A DNA stretch of 64,000 bases from Xylocopa sonorina (taxonomy: Eukaryota; Arthropoda; Insecta; Hymenoptera; Apidae). Where the stretch lies: contig NW_027490163.1 of the NCBI RefSeq assembly GCF_050948175.1, positions 930,001 through 994,000 of the forward strand. The letters run 5' to 3'. This document shows, one piece after another, positions 1 to 14,534 of the stretch; the first letter of the stretch is position 1; each line of letters begins with the position of its first letter. Under the pieces are notes generated by a model. That model searched no databases, had not been told where the DNA came from, and was given only the letters and a program-made list of their open reading frames with translations. A program made the position numbers and the translations under genes.

Positions 1-2259
1 TAGGAAATAGCCCTTGCAGATATATCTGCATTGAGGCAATAGAGTCCTAATGCTTCTTAAAACGAGATGTAGCATTTCATTTCTATGCTTCATGATAAGA
101 TATAATATTCATTGCGAAGTGTCATGTATACCTCGTATTCAAATCAAAAGAATGTAAATGCGAATCTTCCTTGCTAGGAAATAGCGTTTGCAGATGTCTA
201 CGTTTCGTAGCAATAGTGTTCTAATGCTTCTCAAGACGCGATATCGCATCTCATTTCTATGCTTCATGATAAGATATAATATTCATTGCGAAGTGTCATG
301 TATACCTCGTATTCACTTCAAAAGAATGTAAATGCGACACTTCCATGCTAGGAAATAGCGTTTGCAGATATCTACGTATCGTAGCAATGGAGTTCTAATG
401 CTTCTCAAAACGCGATATCACATCTCATTTCTATGCTTCATGATAAGATATAATATTCATTGCGAAGTGTCATGTATACCTCGTATTCACTTCAAAGGAA
501 TGTAAATGCGACTATTCCTTGCTAGGAAATAGCGTATTCAGATGTCTACGCGTCGAGGCAATTGTGTTCTAATGCTTCTTAAAACGCGATATCGCATCTC
601 TCTTGAATGTTTCATGATCAGATATAATATTCATTGGGAAGTGTCATGTATACCTCGTCTTCTCTCCAAACGAATGTAAGTGCGACACTTCCTTCCTAGG
701 AAATAGCGTATTCAGATGTCTACGTACCGTAGCAGAAGGGTTCTAATGCTACTTAAATCGCGATATCGCATCTCATTTCTATGATTCGTGATAAGATATA
801 ATATTCATTGCGAAGTGTCATGTACACACCTCGTATTCAATTCAATTGAAAGTAAATGCGACTATTGCTTGCTAGGAAATAGCGTTTGCAGATGCCTACG
901 TATCGTAGCAATAGAGTTCTAATGCTGCTTAGATCGCGATATCGCATCTCATTTCTATGTTTCGTGATAAGTTATAATATTCATTCCGAAGAGTCATGCA
1001 TACCTCCTATTCACTCCAAACGAATGTAAATGCGACACTTCCTTGCTAGGGCATAGCGTTTGCAGATGCCTACGTATCGTAGCAATAGAGTTCTAATGCT
1101 TCTTAGATCGCGATATCGCATCTCATTTCTATGTTTCGTGATAAGTTATAATATTCATTCCGAAGTGTCATGTATACCTCAAATTCACTTCAAAGGAATC
1201 TAAATGCGACATTTCCATACTAGGAAATAGCCCTTGCAGAAATATCCGCATTGAGGCAATAGAGTCCTAATGCTTCTTAAGATGCGATATCGCATCTCAC
1301 TTATATGTTACATGATAAGATATAATGTTCATTGTGAAGTGTCATGTATATCTCGTATTAAAATGAATGTAAATGCGAATCCTCCTTGCTAGGAAATAGC
1401 GTATTCAGATGTCTACGAATCGTAGCAGTAGAGGTCTAATGCTTCTTAAAACGCGATATCGCATCTCACTTCTATGTTTCATGATAAGGTAAAATATTCA
1501 TTGCTGAGTGTCATGTATACCTCGTATTCACCTCAAAAGAATGTAAATGCGACTATTCCTTTCTAGGGCATAGCGTTTGCAGATGCCTACGTATCGTAGC
1601 AATAGAGTTCTAGTGCTGCTTATATCGCGATATCGCATCTCATTTCTATGTTTCGTGATAAGTTATAATATTCATTCCGAAGTGTCATGTATACCTCGAA
1701 TTCACTTCATAGGAATCTAAATGCGACATTTCCATGCTAGGAAATAGCCCTTGCAGATATCTCCGCATTGAGGCAATAGAGTCCTAATGCTTCTTAAAAC
1801 GAGATGTAGCATTTCATTTCTATGTTTCGTGATAAGATATAATATTCATTGCGAAGTGTCATGCATACCTCCTATTCACTCCAAACGAATGTAAATGCGA
1901 CACTTCCTTGCTAGGGCATAGCGTTTGCAGATGCCTACGCATCGTAGCAATAGAGTGCTAATGCATCTTAGATCGCGATACCGCATCTCATTTTTATGTT
2001 TCGTGATAAGTTATAATATTCATTGCGAAGTGTCATGTATACATCGTATTCACTTCAAAAGAATGTAAATGCGACACTTCCTTGCTAGGAAATAGCGTAT
2101 TCAGATGTCTACGTATCGTAGCAATGGAGTTCTAATGCTTCTCAAAACGCGATATCGCATCTCATTTCTATGCTTCATGATAAGATATAATATTCATTGC
2201 GAAGTGTCATGTAAACCTCGAATTCACTTCAAAGGAATCTAAATGCGACATTTCCATGC
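1..2259 (+). repeat. Higher-order repeat A, copy 1 (13 monomers)
   Basis: Starts with the variant TAGGAAATAGCCCTTGCAG followed by ATATATCTGCATTGAGGC. This variant reappears at 2260 and 9373, so this copy is 2259 bp, close to 13 x 174. The monomers starting near 349 and 697 are missing from the copy at 2260, which shows how HOR copies lose whole monomers. Confidence 0.8.
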
Positions 2260-4168
2260 TAGGAAATAGCCCTTGCAGATATATCTGCATTGAGGCAATA
2301 GAGTCCTAATGCTTCTTAAAACGAGATGTAGCATTTCATTTCTATGCTTCATGATAAGATATAATATTCATTGCGAAGTGTCATGTATACCTCGTATTCA
2401 AATCAAAAGAATGTAAATGCGAATCTTCCTTGCTAGGAAATAGCGTTTGCAGATGTCTACGTTTCGTAGCAATGGTGTTCTAATGCTTCTCAAGACGCGA
2501 TATCGCATCTCATTTCTATGCTTCATGATAAGATATAATATTCATTGCGAAGTGTCATGTATACCTCGTATTCACTTCAAAGGAATGTAAATGCGACTAT
2601 TCCTTGCTAGGAAATAGCGTATTCAGATGTCTACGCGTCGAGGCAATTGTGTTCTAATGCTTCTTAAAACGCGATATCGCATCTCTCTTGAATGTTTCAT
2701 GATCAGATATAATATTCATTGGGAAGTGTCATGTATACCTCGTCTTCTCTCCAAACGAATGTAAGTGCGACACTTCCTTCCTAGGAAATAGCGTTTGCAG
2801 ATGCCTACGTATCGTAGCAATAGAGTTCTAATGCTGCTTAGATCGCGATATCGCATCTCATTTCTATGTTTCGTGATAAGTTATAATATTCATTCCGAAG
2901 AGTCATGCATACCTCCTATTCACTCCAAACGAATGTAAATGCGACACTTCCTTGCTAGGGCATAGCGTTTGCAGATGCCTACGTATCGTAGCAATAGAGT
3001 TCTAATGCTTCTTAGATCGCGATATCGCATCTCATTTCTATGTTTCGTGATAAGTTATAATATTCATTCCGAAGTGTCATGTATACCTCGAATTCACTTC
3101 AAAGGAATCTAAATGCGACATTTCCATACTAGGAAATAGCCCTTGCAGAAATATCCGCATTGAGGCAATAGAGTCCTAATGCTTCTTAAGATGCGATATC
3201 GCATCTCACTTATATGTTACATGATAAGATATAATGTTCATTGTGAAGTGTCATGTATATCTCGTATTAAAATGAATGTAAATGCGAATCCTCCTTGCTA
3301 GGAAATAGCGTATTCAGATGTCTACGAATCGTAGCAATAGAGGTCTAATGCTTCTTAAAACGCGATATCGCATCTCACTTCTATGTTTCATGATAAGGTA
3401 AAATATTCATTGCTGAGTGTCATGTATACCTCGTATTCACCTCAAAAGAATGTAAATGCGACTATTCCTTTCTAGGGCATAGCGTTTGCAGATGCCTACG
3501 TATCGTAGCAATAGAGTTCTAGTGCTGCTTATATCGCGATATCGCATCTCATTTCTATGTTTCGTGATAAGTTATAATATTCATTCCGAAGTGTCATGTA
3601 TACCTCGAATTCACTTCATAGGAATCTAAATGCGACATTTCCATGCTAGGAAATAGCCCTTGCAGATATCTCCGCATTGAGGCAATAGAGTCCTAATGCT
3701 TCTTAAAACGAGATGTAGCATTTCATTTCTATGTTTCGTGATAAGATATAATATTCATTGCGAAGTGTCATGCATACCTCCTATTCACTCCAAACGAATG
3801 TAAATGCGACACTTCCTTGCTAGGGCATAGCGTTTGCAGATGCCTACGTATCGTAGCAATAGAGTGCTAATGCATCTTAGATCGCGATATCGCATCTCAT
3901 TTTTATGTTTCGTGATAAGTTATAATATTCATTGCGAAGTGTCATGTATACATCGTATTCACTTCAAAAGAATGTAAATGCGACACTTCCTTGCTAGGAA
4001 ATAGCGTATTCAGATGTCTACGTATCGTAGCAATGGATTTCTAATGCTTCTCAAAACGCGATATCGCATCTCATTTCTATGCTTCATGATAAGATATAAT
4101 ATTCATTGCGAAGTGTCATGTAAACCTCGAATTCACTTCAAAGGAATCTAAATGCGACATTTCCATGC
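2260..4168 (+). repeat. Higher-order repeat A, copy 2 (11 monomers)
   Basis: Near-identical to 1-2259 by eye but about two monomers shorter (1909 bp). It lacks the monomer with GCGATATCACATC seen near 409 and the one with CGTACCGTAGCAGAAGGG near 724. It carries a private change, CAATGGTGTTC, near 2471. The next monomer at 4169 starts a different block. Confidence 0.75.
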
Positions 4169-6730
4169 TAGGAAATAGCCCTTGCAGATATATCCGCATT
4201 GAGGCAATAGAGTCCTAATGCTTCTTAAGACGCGATATCGCATCTCACTTATATTTTACATGATAAGATATAATGTTCATTGAGAAGTGTCATGTATATC
4301 TCGTATTCAAAAGAATGTAAATGCGAATCTTCCTTGCTAGGAAATAGCGTATTCAGATGTCTACGTATCGTAGCAATAGTGTCCTAATGCTTCTTAAAAC
4401 GAGATGTCGCATTTCATTTCTATGTTTTGTGATAAGATATAATATTCATTGCGAAGTGTCATGCATACCTCCTATTCACTCCAAACGAATGTAAATGCGA
4501 CACTTCCTTGCTAGTGCATAGCGTTTGCAGATGCCTACGTATCGTAGCAATAGAGTTCTTATGCTTCTTAGATCGCGATATCGCACCTCATTTTTATGAT
4601 TCGTGATATGTTATAATATTCATTCCGAAGTGTCATGTAAACCTCGAATTCACTTCAAAAGAATGTAAATGCGACTATTGCTTGCTAGGAAATAGCGTTT
4701 GCAGATGTCTACGTATCGTAGCAATAGAGTTCTAATGCTTCTTAGATCGCGATTTCGCATCTCATTTCTATGATCCGTGATATGTTATAATATTCATTCC
4801 GAAGTGTCATGTAAACCTCGAATTCACTTCAAAAGAATGTAAATGCGACACTTCCTTGCTAGGAAATAGCGTATTCAGATGTCTACGAATCGTAGCAATA
4901 GAGTTCTAATGCTACTTAAATCGCCATATCGCATCTCAATTGTATGTTTCGTGATAAGATATAATATTCATTGCGAAGTGTCATGTATACCTCGTAATCA
5001 CGTCAAAAGAATGTAAATGCGACTACTCCTTGCTAGGAAATAGCGTATTCAGATGTCTACGAATCGTAGCAATAGAGTTCTAATGCTTCTTAAAACGCGA
5101 TATCGCATCTCACTTCTATGTTTCATGATAAGATATAATATTCATTGCTGAGTGTCATGTATACCTCGTATTCACCTCAAAAGAATGTAAATGCGACTAT
5201 TCCTTTCTAGGGCATAGCGTTCGCAGATGCCTAAGTATCGTAGCAATAGAGTTCTAATGCTCCTTAGATCGCGATATCGCATCTCATTTCTATGTTTCGT
5301 GATAAGTTATAATATTAATTGCGAAGTGTCATGTATACCTCGCATTCACTACAAAAGAACGTAAATGCGACACTTGCATGCTATGAAATAGCGTCTGCAG
5401 ATGTCTACGCGTCGAGGCAATAGAGTTCTAATGCTTCTTAAAACCCGATATCGCATCTCAATTCTATGTCACATGAGAAGATATAATGTTCATTGCGAAG
5501 TGTCATGTGTACCTCGAATTCACTTCAAAAGAATGTAAATGCGACACTTCCATGCTAGGAAATAGCGTTTGCAAATATCTCCGCATCGAGGCAATGGGGT
5601 TCTAATGCTTCTTAAAACGCGATATCCATCTCACTTCTATGTTTCATGATAAGATATAATGTTCATTGCGAAGTGTCATGTATACCTCGTATTCACTTTA
5701 AAAGAATGTAAATGCGAATCTTCCTTGCTAGGAAATGGCGCTTGCAGATGTCTATGTATCGTAGCAATAGATTTCTAATGCTTCTTAAAACGCGATATCG
5801 CACCTCATTTATATGTTTCGTGATAAGATATAATATTCATTGCGAAGCATCATGTATACCTCGTATTCACTTCAAACGAATGTAAGTGCGGCACTTCCTC
5901 GCTAGGAAGTAGCGTTTGCAGATGTCTCCGCATAGAGGCCATAGAGTTCTAATGCTTCTTACAACGGGATATCGCATCTCTCTTCTATGTTTCGTGATAT
6001 GATATAATATTCATTGCGAAGTGTCATGTACACCTCGTATTCACTACAAAAGAATGTAATTGCGACACCTCCATGCTAGGAAATAGCGTCTGCAGATGTC
6101 TCCGCATCGAGGCCATAGACTTCTAATGCTTCTTGAAACGCGATATCGCACCTCTCTTCTGTGTTTCATGATAAGATATAATATTTATTGCGAAGTGTCA
6201 TGTATACCTCGTATTCACTTCAGAACAATGTAAATGCGACTATTCCTTGCTAGGAAATAGTGTATTCAGATGTCTACGCGTCGAGGCAATTGTGTTCCAA
6301 TGCTACTTAAATCGCGATATCGCATCTCTCTTCTATGTTTCATGATAAGATATAATATTCATTCCGAAGTGTCATGTATAACTCGAATTCACCTCAAAAG
6401 AATCAAGATGCGACATTTCCTTGCTAGGAAATAGCCCTTGCAGTTATCTCAGCATTGAGGCAATAGAGTCCTAATGCTTCTTAAAACGAGATGTCGCATT
6501 TCATTTCTATGTTTCGTGATAAGATATAATATTCATTGCGAAGTGTCATGTATACCTCGAATTCACTTCAAAGGAATCTAAATGCGACATTTCCATGCTA
6601 GGAAATAGCCCTTGCAGATATCTCCGCATTGAGGCAATAGAGTCCTAATGCTTCTTAAAACGAGATGTCGCATTTCACTTCTATGTTTCGTGATAAGATA
6701 TAATATTCATTCCGAAGTGTCATGTATACC

Positions 6731-9372
6731 TCGAATTCACTTCATAGGAATCTAAATGCGACATTTCCATGCTAGGAAATAGCCCTTGCAGATATCTCCG
6801 CATTGAGGCAATAGAGTCCTAATGCTTCTTAAAACGAGATGTAGCATTTCATTTCTATGTTTCGTGATAAGATATAATATTCATTGCGAAGTGTCATGCA
6901 TACCTCCTATTCACTCCAAACGAATGTAAATGCGACACTTCCTTGCTAGGGCATAGCGTTTGCAGATGCCTACGTATCGTAGCAATAGAGTGCTAATGCA
7001 TCTTAGATCGCGATATCGCATCTCATTTTTATGTTTCGTGATAAGTTATAATATTCATTGCGAAGTGTCATGTATACATCGTATTCACTTCAAAAGAATG
7101 TAAATGCGACACTTCCTTGCTAGGAAATAGCGTATTCAGATGTCTACGTATCGTAGCAATGGAGTTCTAATGCTTCTCAAAACGCGATATCGCATCTCAT
7201 TTCTATGCTTCATGATAAGATATAATATTCATTGCGAAGTGTCATGTAAACCTCGAATTCACTTCAAAGGAATCTAAATGCGACATTTCTATGCTAGGAA
7301 ATAGCCCTTGCAGATATATCCGCATTGAGGCAATAGAGTCCTAATGCTTCTTAAGACGCGATATCGCATCTCACTTATATTTTACATGATAAGATATAAT
7401 GTTCATTGTGAAGTGTCATGTATATCTCGTATTCAAAAGAATGTAAATGCGAATCTTCCTTGCTAGGAAATAGCGTATTCAGATGTCTACGTATCGTAGC
7501 AATAGTGTCCTAATGCTTCTTAAAACGAGATGTCGCATTTCATTTCTATGTTTCGTGATAAGATATAATATTCATTGCGAAGTGTCATGTATACCTCGAA
7601 TTCACTTCAAAGGAATCTAAATGCGACATTTCCATGCTAGGAAATAGCCCTTGCAGATATCTCCGCATTGAGGCAATAGAGTCCTAATGCTTCTTAAAAC
7701 GAGATGTCGCATTTCATTTCTATGTTTCGTGATAAGATATGATATTCATTCCGAAGTGTCATGTATACCTCGAATTCACTTCATAGGAATCTAAATGCGA
7801 CATTTCCATGCTAGGAAATAGCCCTTGCAGATATCTCCGCATTGAGGCAATAGAGTCCTAATGCTTCTTAAAACGAGATGTAGCATTTCATTTCTATGTT
7901 TCGTGATAAGATATAATATTCATTGCGAAGTGTCATGCATACCTCCTATTCACTCCAAACGAATGTAAATGCGACACTTCCTTGCTAGGGCATAGCGTTT
8001 GCAGATGCCTACGTATCGTAGCAATAGAGTGCTAATGCATCTTAGATCGCGATATCGCATCTCATTTTTATGTTTCGTGATAAGTTATAATATTCATTGC
8101 GAAGTGTCATGTATACATCGTATTCACTTCAAAAGAATGTAAATGCGACACTTCCTTGCTAGGAAATAGCGTATTCAGATGTCTACGTATCGTAGCAATG
8201 GAGTTCTAATGCTTCTCAAAACGCGATATCGCATCTCATTTCTATGCTTCATGATAAGATATAATATTCATTGCGAAGTGTCATGTAAACCTCGAATTCA
8301 CTTCAAAGGAATCTAAATGCGACATTTCTATGCTAGGAAATAGCCCTTGCAGATATATCCGCATTGAGGCAATAGAGTCCTAATGCTTCTTAAGACGCGA
8401 TATCGCATCTCACTTATATTTTACATGATAAGATATAATGTTCATTGTGAAGTGTCATGTATATCTCGTATTCAAAAGAATGTAAATGCGAATCTTCCTT
8501 GCTAGGAAATAGCGTATTCAGATGTCTACGTATCGTAGCAATAGTGTCCTAATGCTTCTTAAAACGAGATGTCGCATTTCATTTCTATGTTTCGTGATAA
8601 GATATAATATTCATTGCGAAGTGTCATGTATACCTCGAATTCACTTCAAAGGAATCTAAATGCGACATTTCCATGCTAGGAAATAGCCCTTGCAGATATC
8701 TCCGCATTGAGGCAATAGAGTCCTAATGCTTCTTAAAACGAGATGTCGCATTTCATTTCTATGTTTCGTGATAAGATATGATATTCATTCCGAAGTGTCA
8801 TGTATACCTCGAATTCACTTCATAGGAATCTAAATGCGACATTTCCATGCTAGGAAATAGCCCTTGCAGATATCTCCGCATTGAGGCAATAGAGTCCTAA
8901 TGCTTCTAAAAACGAGATGTAGCATTTCATTTCTATGTTTCGTGATAAGATATAATATTCATTGCGAAGTGTCATGCATACCTCCTATTCACTCCAAACG
9001 AATGTAAATGCGACACTTCCTTGCTAGGGCATAGCGTTTGCAGATGCCTACGCATCGTAGCAATAGAGTGCTAATGCATCTTAGATCGCGATATCGCATC
9101 TCATTTTTATGTTTCGTGATAAGTTATAATATTCATTGCGAAGTGTCATGTATACATCGTATTCACTTCAAAAGAATGTAAATGCGACACTTCCTTGCTA
9201 GGAAATAGCGTATTCAGATGTCTACGTATCGTAGCAATGGAGTTCTAATGCTTCTCAAAACGCGATATCGCATCTCATTTCTATGCTTCATGATAAGATA
9301 TAATATTCATTGCGAAGTGTCATGTAAACCTCGAATTCACTTCAAAGGAATCTAAATGCGACATTTCCATGC
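6731..9372 (+). repeat. Higher-order repeat R, 1039-bp six-monomer unit, ~2.5 copies
   Basis: The landmark TCGAATTCACTTCATAGG recurs at 6731, 7770 and 8809, exactly 1039 bp apart (six monomers, some with a 3-5 bp deletion). Within the unit the monomers are distinguishable, while the corresponding monomers of successive units are nearly identical. The third unit is cut short where HOR A resumes at 9373. Confidence 0.85.
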
Positions 9373-11455
9373 TAGGAAATAGCCCTTGCAGATATATCTG
9401 CATTGAGGCAATAGAGTCCTAATGCTTCTTAAAACGAGATGTAGCATTTCATTTCTATGCTTCATGATAAGATATAATATTCATTGCGAAGTGTCATGTA
9501 TACCTCGTATTCAAATCAAAAGAATGTAAATGCGAATCTTCCTTGCTAGGAAATAGCGTTTGCAGATGTCTACGTTTCGTAGCAATAGTGTTCTAATGCT
9601 TCTCAAGACGCGATATCGCATCTCATTTCTATGCTTCATGATAAGATATAATATTCATTGCGAAGTGTCATGTATACCTCGTATTCACTTCAAAAGAATG
9701 TAAATGCGACACTTCCATGCTAGGAAATAGCGTTTGCAGATATCTACGTATCGTAGCAATGGAGTTCTAATGCTTCTCAAAACGCGATATCACATCTCAT
9801 TTCTATGCTTCATGATAAGATATAATATTCATTGCGAAGTGTCATGTATACCTCGTATTCACTTCAAAGGAATGTAAATGCGACTATTCCTTGCTAGGAA
9901 ATAGCGTATTCAGATGTCTACGCGTCGAGGCAATTGTGTTCTAATGCTTCTTAAAACGCGATATCGCATCTCTCTTGAATGTTTCATGATCAGATATAAT
10001 ATTCATTGGGAAGTGTCATGTATACCTCGTCTTCTCTCCAAACGAATGTAAGTGCGACACTTCCTTCCTAGGAAATAGCGTATTCAGATGTCTACGTACC
10101 GTAGCAGAAGGGTTCTAATGCTACTTAAATCGCGATATCGCATCTCATTTCTATGATTCGTGATAAGATATAATATTCATTGCGAAGTGTCATGTACACC
10201 TCGTATTCAATTCAATTGAAAGTAAATGCGACTATTGCTTGCTAGGAAATAGCGTTTGCAGATGCCTACGTATCGTAGCAATAGAGTTCTAATGCTGCTT
10301 AGATCGCGATATCGCATCTCATTTCTATGTTTCGTGATAAGTTATAATATTCATTCCGAAGTGTCATGTATACCTCGAATTCACTTCAAAGGAATCTAAA
10401 TGCGACATTTCCATACTAGGAAATAGCCCTTGCAGAAATATCCGCATTGAGGCAATAGAGTCCTAATGCTTCTTAAGATGCGATATCGCATCTCACTTAT
10501 ATGTTACATGATAAGATATAATGTTCATTGTGAAGTGTCATGTATATCTCGTATTAAAATGAATGTAAATGCGAATCCTCCTTGCTAGGAAATAGCGTAT
10601 TCAGATGTCTACGAATCGTAGCAATAGAGGTCTAATGCTTCTTAAAACGCGATATCGCATCTCACTTCTATGTTTCATGATAAGGTAAAATATTCATTGC
10701 TGAGTGTCATGTATACCTCGTATTCACCTCAAAAGAATGTAAATGCGACTATTCCTTTCTAGGGCATAGCGTTTGCAGATGCCTACGTATCGTAGCAATA
10801 GAGTTCTAGTGCTGCTTATATCGCGATATCGCATCTCATTTCTATGTTTCGTGATAAGTTATAATATTCATTCCGAAGTGTCATGTATACCTCGAATTCA
10901 CTTCATAGGAATCTAAATGCGACATTTCCATGCTAGGAAATAGCCCTTGCAGATATCTCCGCATTGAGGCAATAGAGTCCTAATGCTTCTTAAAACGAGA
11001 TGTAGCATTTCATTTCTATGTTTCGTGATAAGATATAATATTCATTGCGAAGTGTCATGCATACCTCCTATTCACTCCAAACGAATGTAAATGCGACACT
11101 TCCTTGCTAGGGCATAGCGTTTGCAGATGCCTACGTATCGTAGCAATAGAGTGCTAATGCATCTTAGATCGCGATATCGCATCTCATTTTTATGTTTCGT
11201 GATAAGTTATAATATTCATTGCGAAGTGTCATGTATACATCGTATTCACTTCAAAAGAATGTAAATGCGACACTTCCTTGCTAGGAAATAGCGTATTCAG
11301 ATGTCTACGTATCGTAGCAATGGATTTCTAATGCTTCTCAAAACGCGATATCGCATCTCATTTCTATGCTTCATGATAAGATATAATATTCATTGCGAAG
11401 TGTCATGTAAACCTCGAATTCACTTCAAAGGAATCTAAATGCGACATTTCCATGC
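9373..11455 (+). repeat. Higher-order repeat A, copy 3 (12 monomers)
   Basis: Restarts with the same monomer variant as positions 1 and 2260. It keeps the monomers missing from copy 2, but lacks the one with GAGTCATGCATACCTCC seen near 990. At 2083 bp it is 12 monomers. It is followed at 11456 by a block that matches the one at 4169. Confidence 0.75.
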
Positions 11456-14400
11456 TAGGAAATAGCCCTTGCAGATATATCCGCATTGAGGCAATAGAGT
11501 CCTAATGCTTCTTAAGACGCGATATCGCATCTCACTTATATTTTACATGATAAGATATAATGTTCATTGAGAAGTGTCATGTATATCTCGTATTCAAAAG
11601 AATGTAAATGCGAATCTTCCTTGCTAGGAAATAGCGTATTCAGATGTCTACGTATCGTAGCAATAGTGTCCTAATGCTTCTTAAAACGAGATGTCGCATT
11701 TCATTTCTATGTTTTGTGATAAGATATAATATTCATTGCGAAGTGTCATGCATACCTCCTATTCACTCCAAACGAATGTAAATGCGACACTTCCTTGCTA
11801 GTGCATAGCGTTTGCAGATGCCTACGTATCGTAGCAATAGAGTTCTTATGCTTCTTAGATCGCGATATCGCACCTCATTTTTATGATTCGTGATATGTTA
11901 TAATATTCATTCCGAAGTGTCATGTAAACCTCGAATTCACTTCAAAAGAATGTAAATGCGACTATTGCTTGCTAGGAAATAGCGTTTGCAGATGTCTACG
12001 TATCGTAGCAATAGAGTTCTAATGCTTCTTAGATCGCGATTTCGCATCTCATTTCTATGATCCGTGATATGTTATAATATTCATTCCGAAGTGTCATGTA
12101 AACCTCGAATTCACTTCAAAAGAATGTAAATGCGACTACTCCTTGCTAGGAAATAGCGTATTCAGATGTCTACGAATCGTAGCAATAGAGTTCTAATGCT
12201 TCTTAAAACGCGATATCGCATCTCACTTCTATGTTTCATGATAAGATATAATATTCATTGCTGAGTGTCATGTATACCTCGTATTCACCTCAAAAGAATG
12301 TAAATGCGACTATTCCATGCTAGGAAATAGCGTCTGCAGATGTCTATGCGTCGAGGCAATAGAGTTCTAATGCTTCTTAGATCGCGATATCGCATCACAT
12401 TTTTATGTTTCGTGATAAGTTATAATATTCATTCCGAAGTGTCATGTAAACCTCGAATTCACTTCAAAGGAATCTAAATGCGACATTTCCATGCTAGGAA
12501 ATAGCCCTTGCAGATATATCCGCATTGAGGCAATAGAGTCCTAATGCTTCTTAAGACGCGATATCGCATCTCACTTATATTTTACATGATAAGATATAAT
12601 GTTCATTGTGAAGTGTCATGTATATCTCGTATTCAAAAGAATATAAATGCGAATCTTCCTTGCTAGGAAATAGCGTATTCAGATGTCTACGTATCGTAGC
12701 AATAGTGTCCTAATGCTTCTTAAAACGAGATGTCGCATTTCATTTCTATGCTTTGTGATAAGATATAATATTCATTGCGAAGTGTCATGCATACCTCCTA
12801 TTCACTCCAAACGAATGTAAATGCGACACTTCCTTGCTAGTGCATAGCGTTTGCAGATGCCTACGTATCGTAGCAATAGAGTTCAAATGATTCTTAGATC
12901 GCGATATCGCATCTCATTTCTATGTTTCGTGATAAGTTATAATATTCATTCCGAAGAGTCATGTATACCTCGAATTCACTTCAAAAGAATGTAAATGCGA
13001 CACTTCCATGCTAGGAAATAGCGTTTGCTGATATCTCCGTATCGAGGCAATAGGGTTCTAATGCTTCTTAAAACGCGATGTCGCATCTCACTTCTATGTT
13101 ACCTGATAAGATATAATATTCATCGCGAAGTGTCATGTATACCTCGTGTTCACTACAAAAGAACGTAAATGCGACACTTGCATGCTAGGAAATAGCGTCT
13201 GCAGATGTCTACGCGTCGAGGCAATAGAGTTCTAATGCTTCTTAAAACCCGATATCGCATCTCAATTCTATGTCACATGAGAAGATATAATGTTCATTGC
13301 GAAGTGTCATGTGTACCTCGAATTCACTTCAAAAGAATGTAAATGCGACACTTCCATGCTAGGAAATAGCGTTTGCAAATATCTCCGCATCGAGGCAATG
13401 GGGTTCTAATGCTTCTTAAAACGCGATATCCATCTCACTTCTATGTTTCATGATAAGATATAATGTTCATTGCGAAGTGTCATGTATACCTCGTATTCAC
13501 TTTAAAAGAATGTAAATGCGAATCTTCCTTGCTAGGAAATGGCGCTTGCAGATGTCTATGTATCGTAGCAATAGATTTCTAATGCTTCTTAAAACGCGAT
13601 ATCGCACCTCATTTATATGTTTCGTGATAAGATATAATATTCATTGCGAAGCATCATGTATACCTCGTATTCACTTCAAACGAATGTAAGTGCGGCACTT
13701 CCTCGCTAGGAAGTAGCGTTTGCAGATGTCTCCGCATAGAGGCCATAGAGTTCTAATGCTTCTTACAACGGGATATCGCATCTCTCTTCTATGTTTCGTG
13801 ATAAGATATAATATTCATTGCGAAGTGTCATGTACACCTCGTATTCACTACAAAAGAATGTAATTGCGACACCTCCATGCTAGGAAATAGCGTCTGCAGA
13901 TGTCTCCGCATCGAGGCCATAGACTTCTAATGCTTCTTGAAACGCGATATCGCACCTCTCTTCTATGTTTCATGATAAGATATAATATTTATTGCGAAGT
14001 GTCATGTATACCTCGTATTCACTTCAGAACAATGTAAATGCGACTATTCCTTGCTAGAAAATAGTGTATTCAGATGTCTACGCGTCGAGGCAATTGTGTT
14101 CCAATGCTACTTAAATCGCGATATCGCATCTCTCTTCTATGTTTCATGATAAGATATAATATTCATTCCGAAGTGTCATGTATAACTCGAATTCACCTCA
14201 AAAGAATCAAGATGCGACATTTCCTTGCTAGGAAATAGCCCTTGCAGTTATCTCAGCATTGAGGCAATAGAGTCCTAATGCTTCTTAAAACGAGATGTCG
14301 CATTTCATTTCTATGTTTCGTGATAAGATATAATATTCATTGCGAAGTGTCATGTATACCTCGAATTCACTTCAAAGGAATCTAAATGCGACATTTCCAT

Positions 14401-14534
14401 GCTAGGAAATAGCCCTTGCAGATATCTCCGCATTGAGGCAATAGAGTCCTAATGCTTCTTAAAACGAGATGTCGCATTTCACTTCTATGTTTCGTGATAA
14501 GATATAATATTCATTCCGAAGTGTCATGTATACC

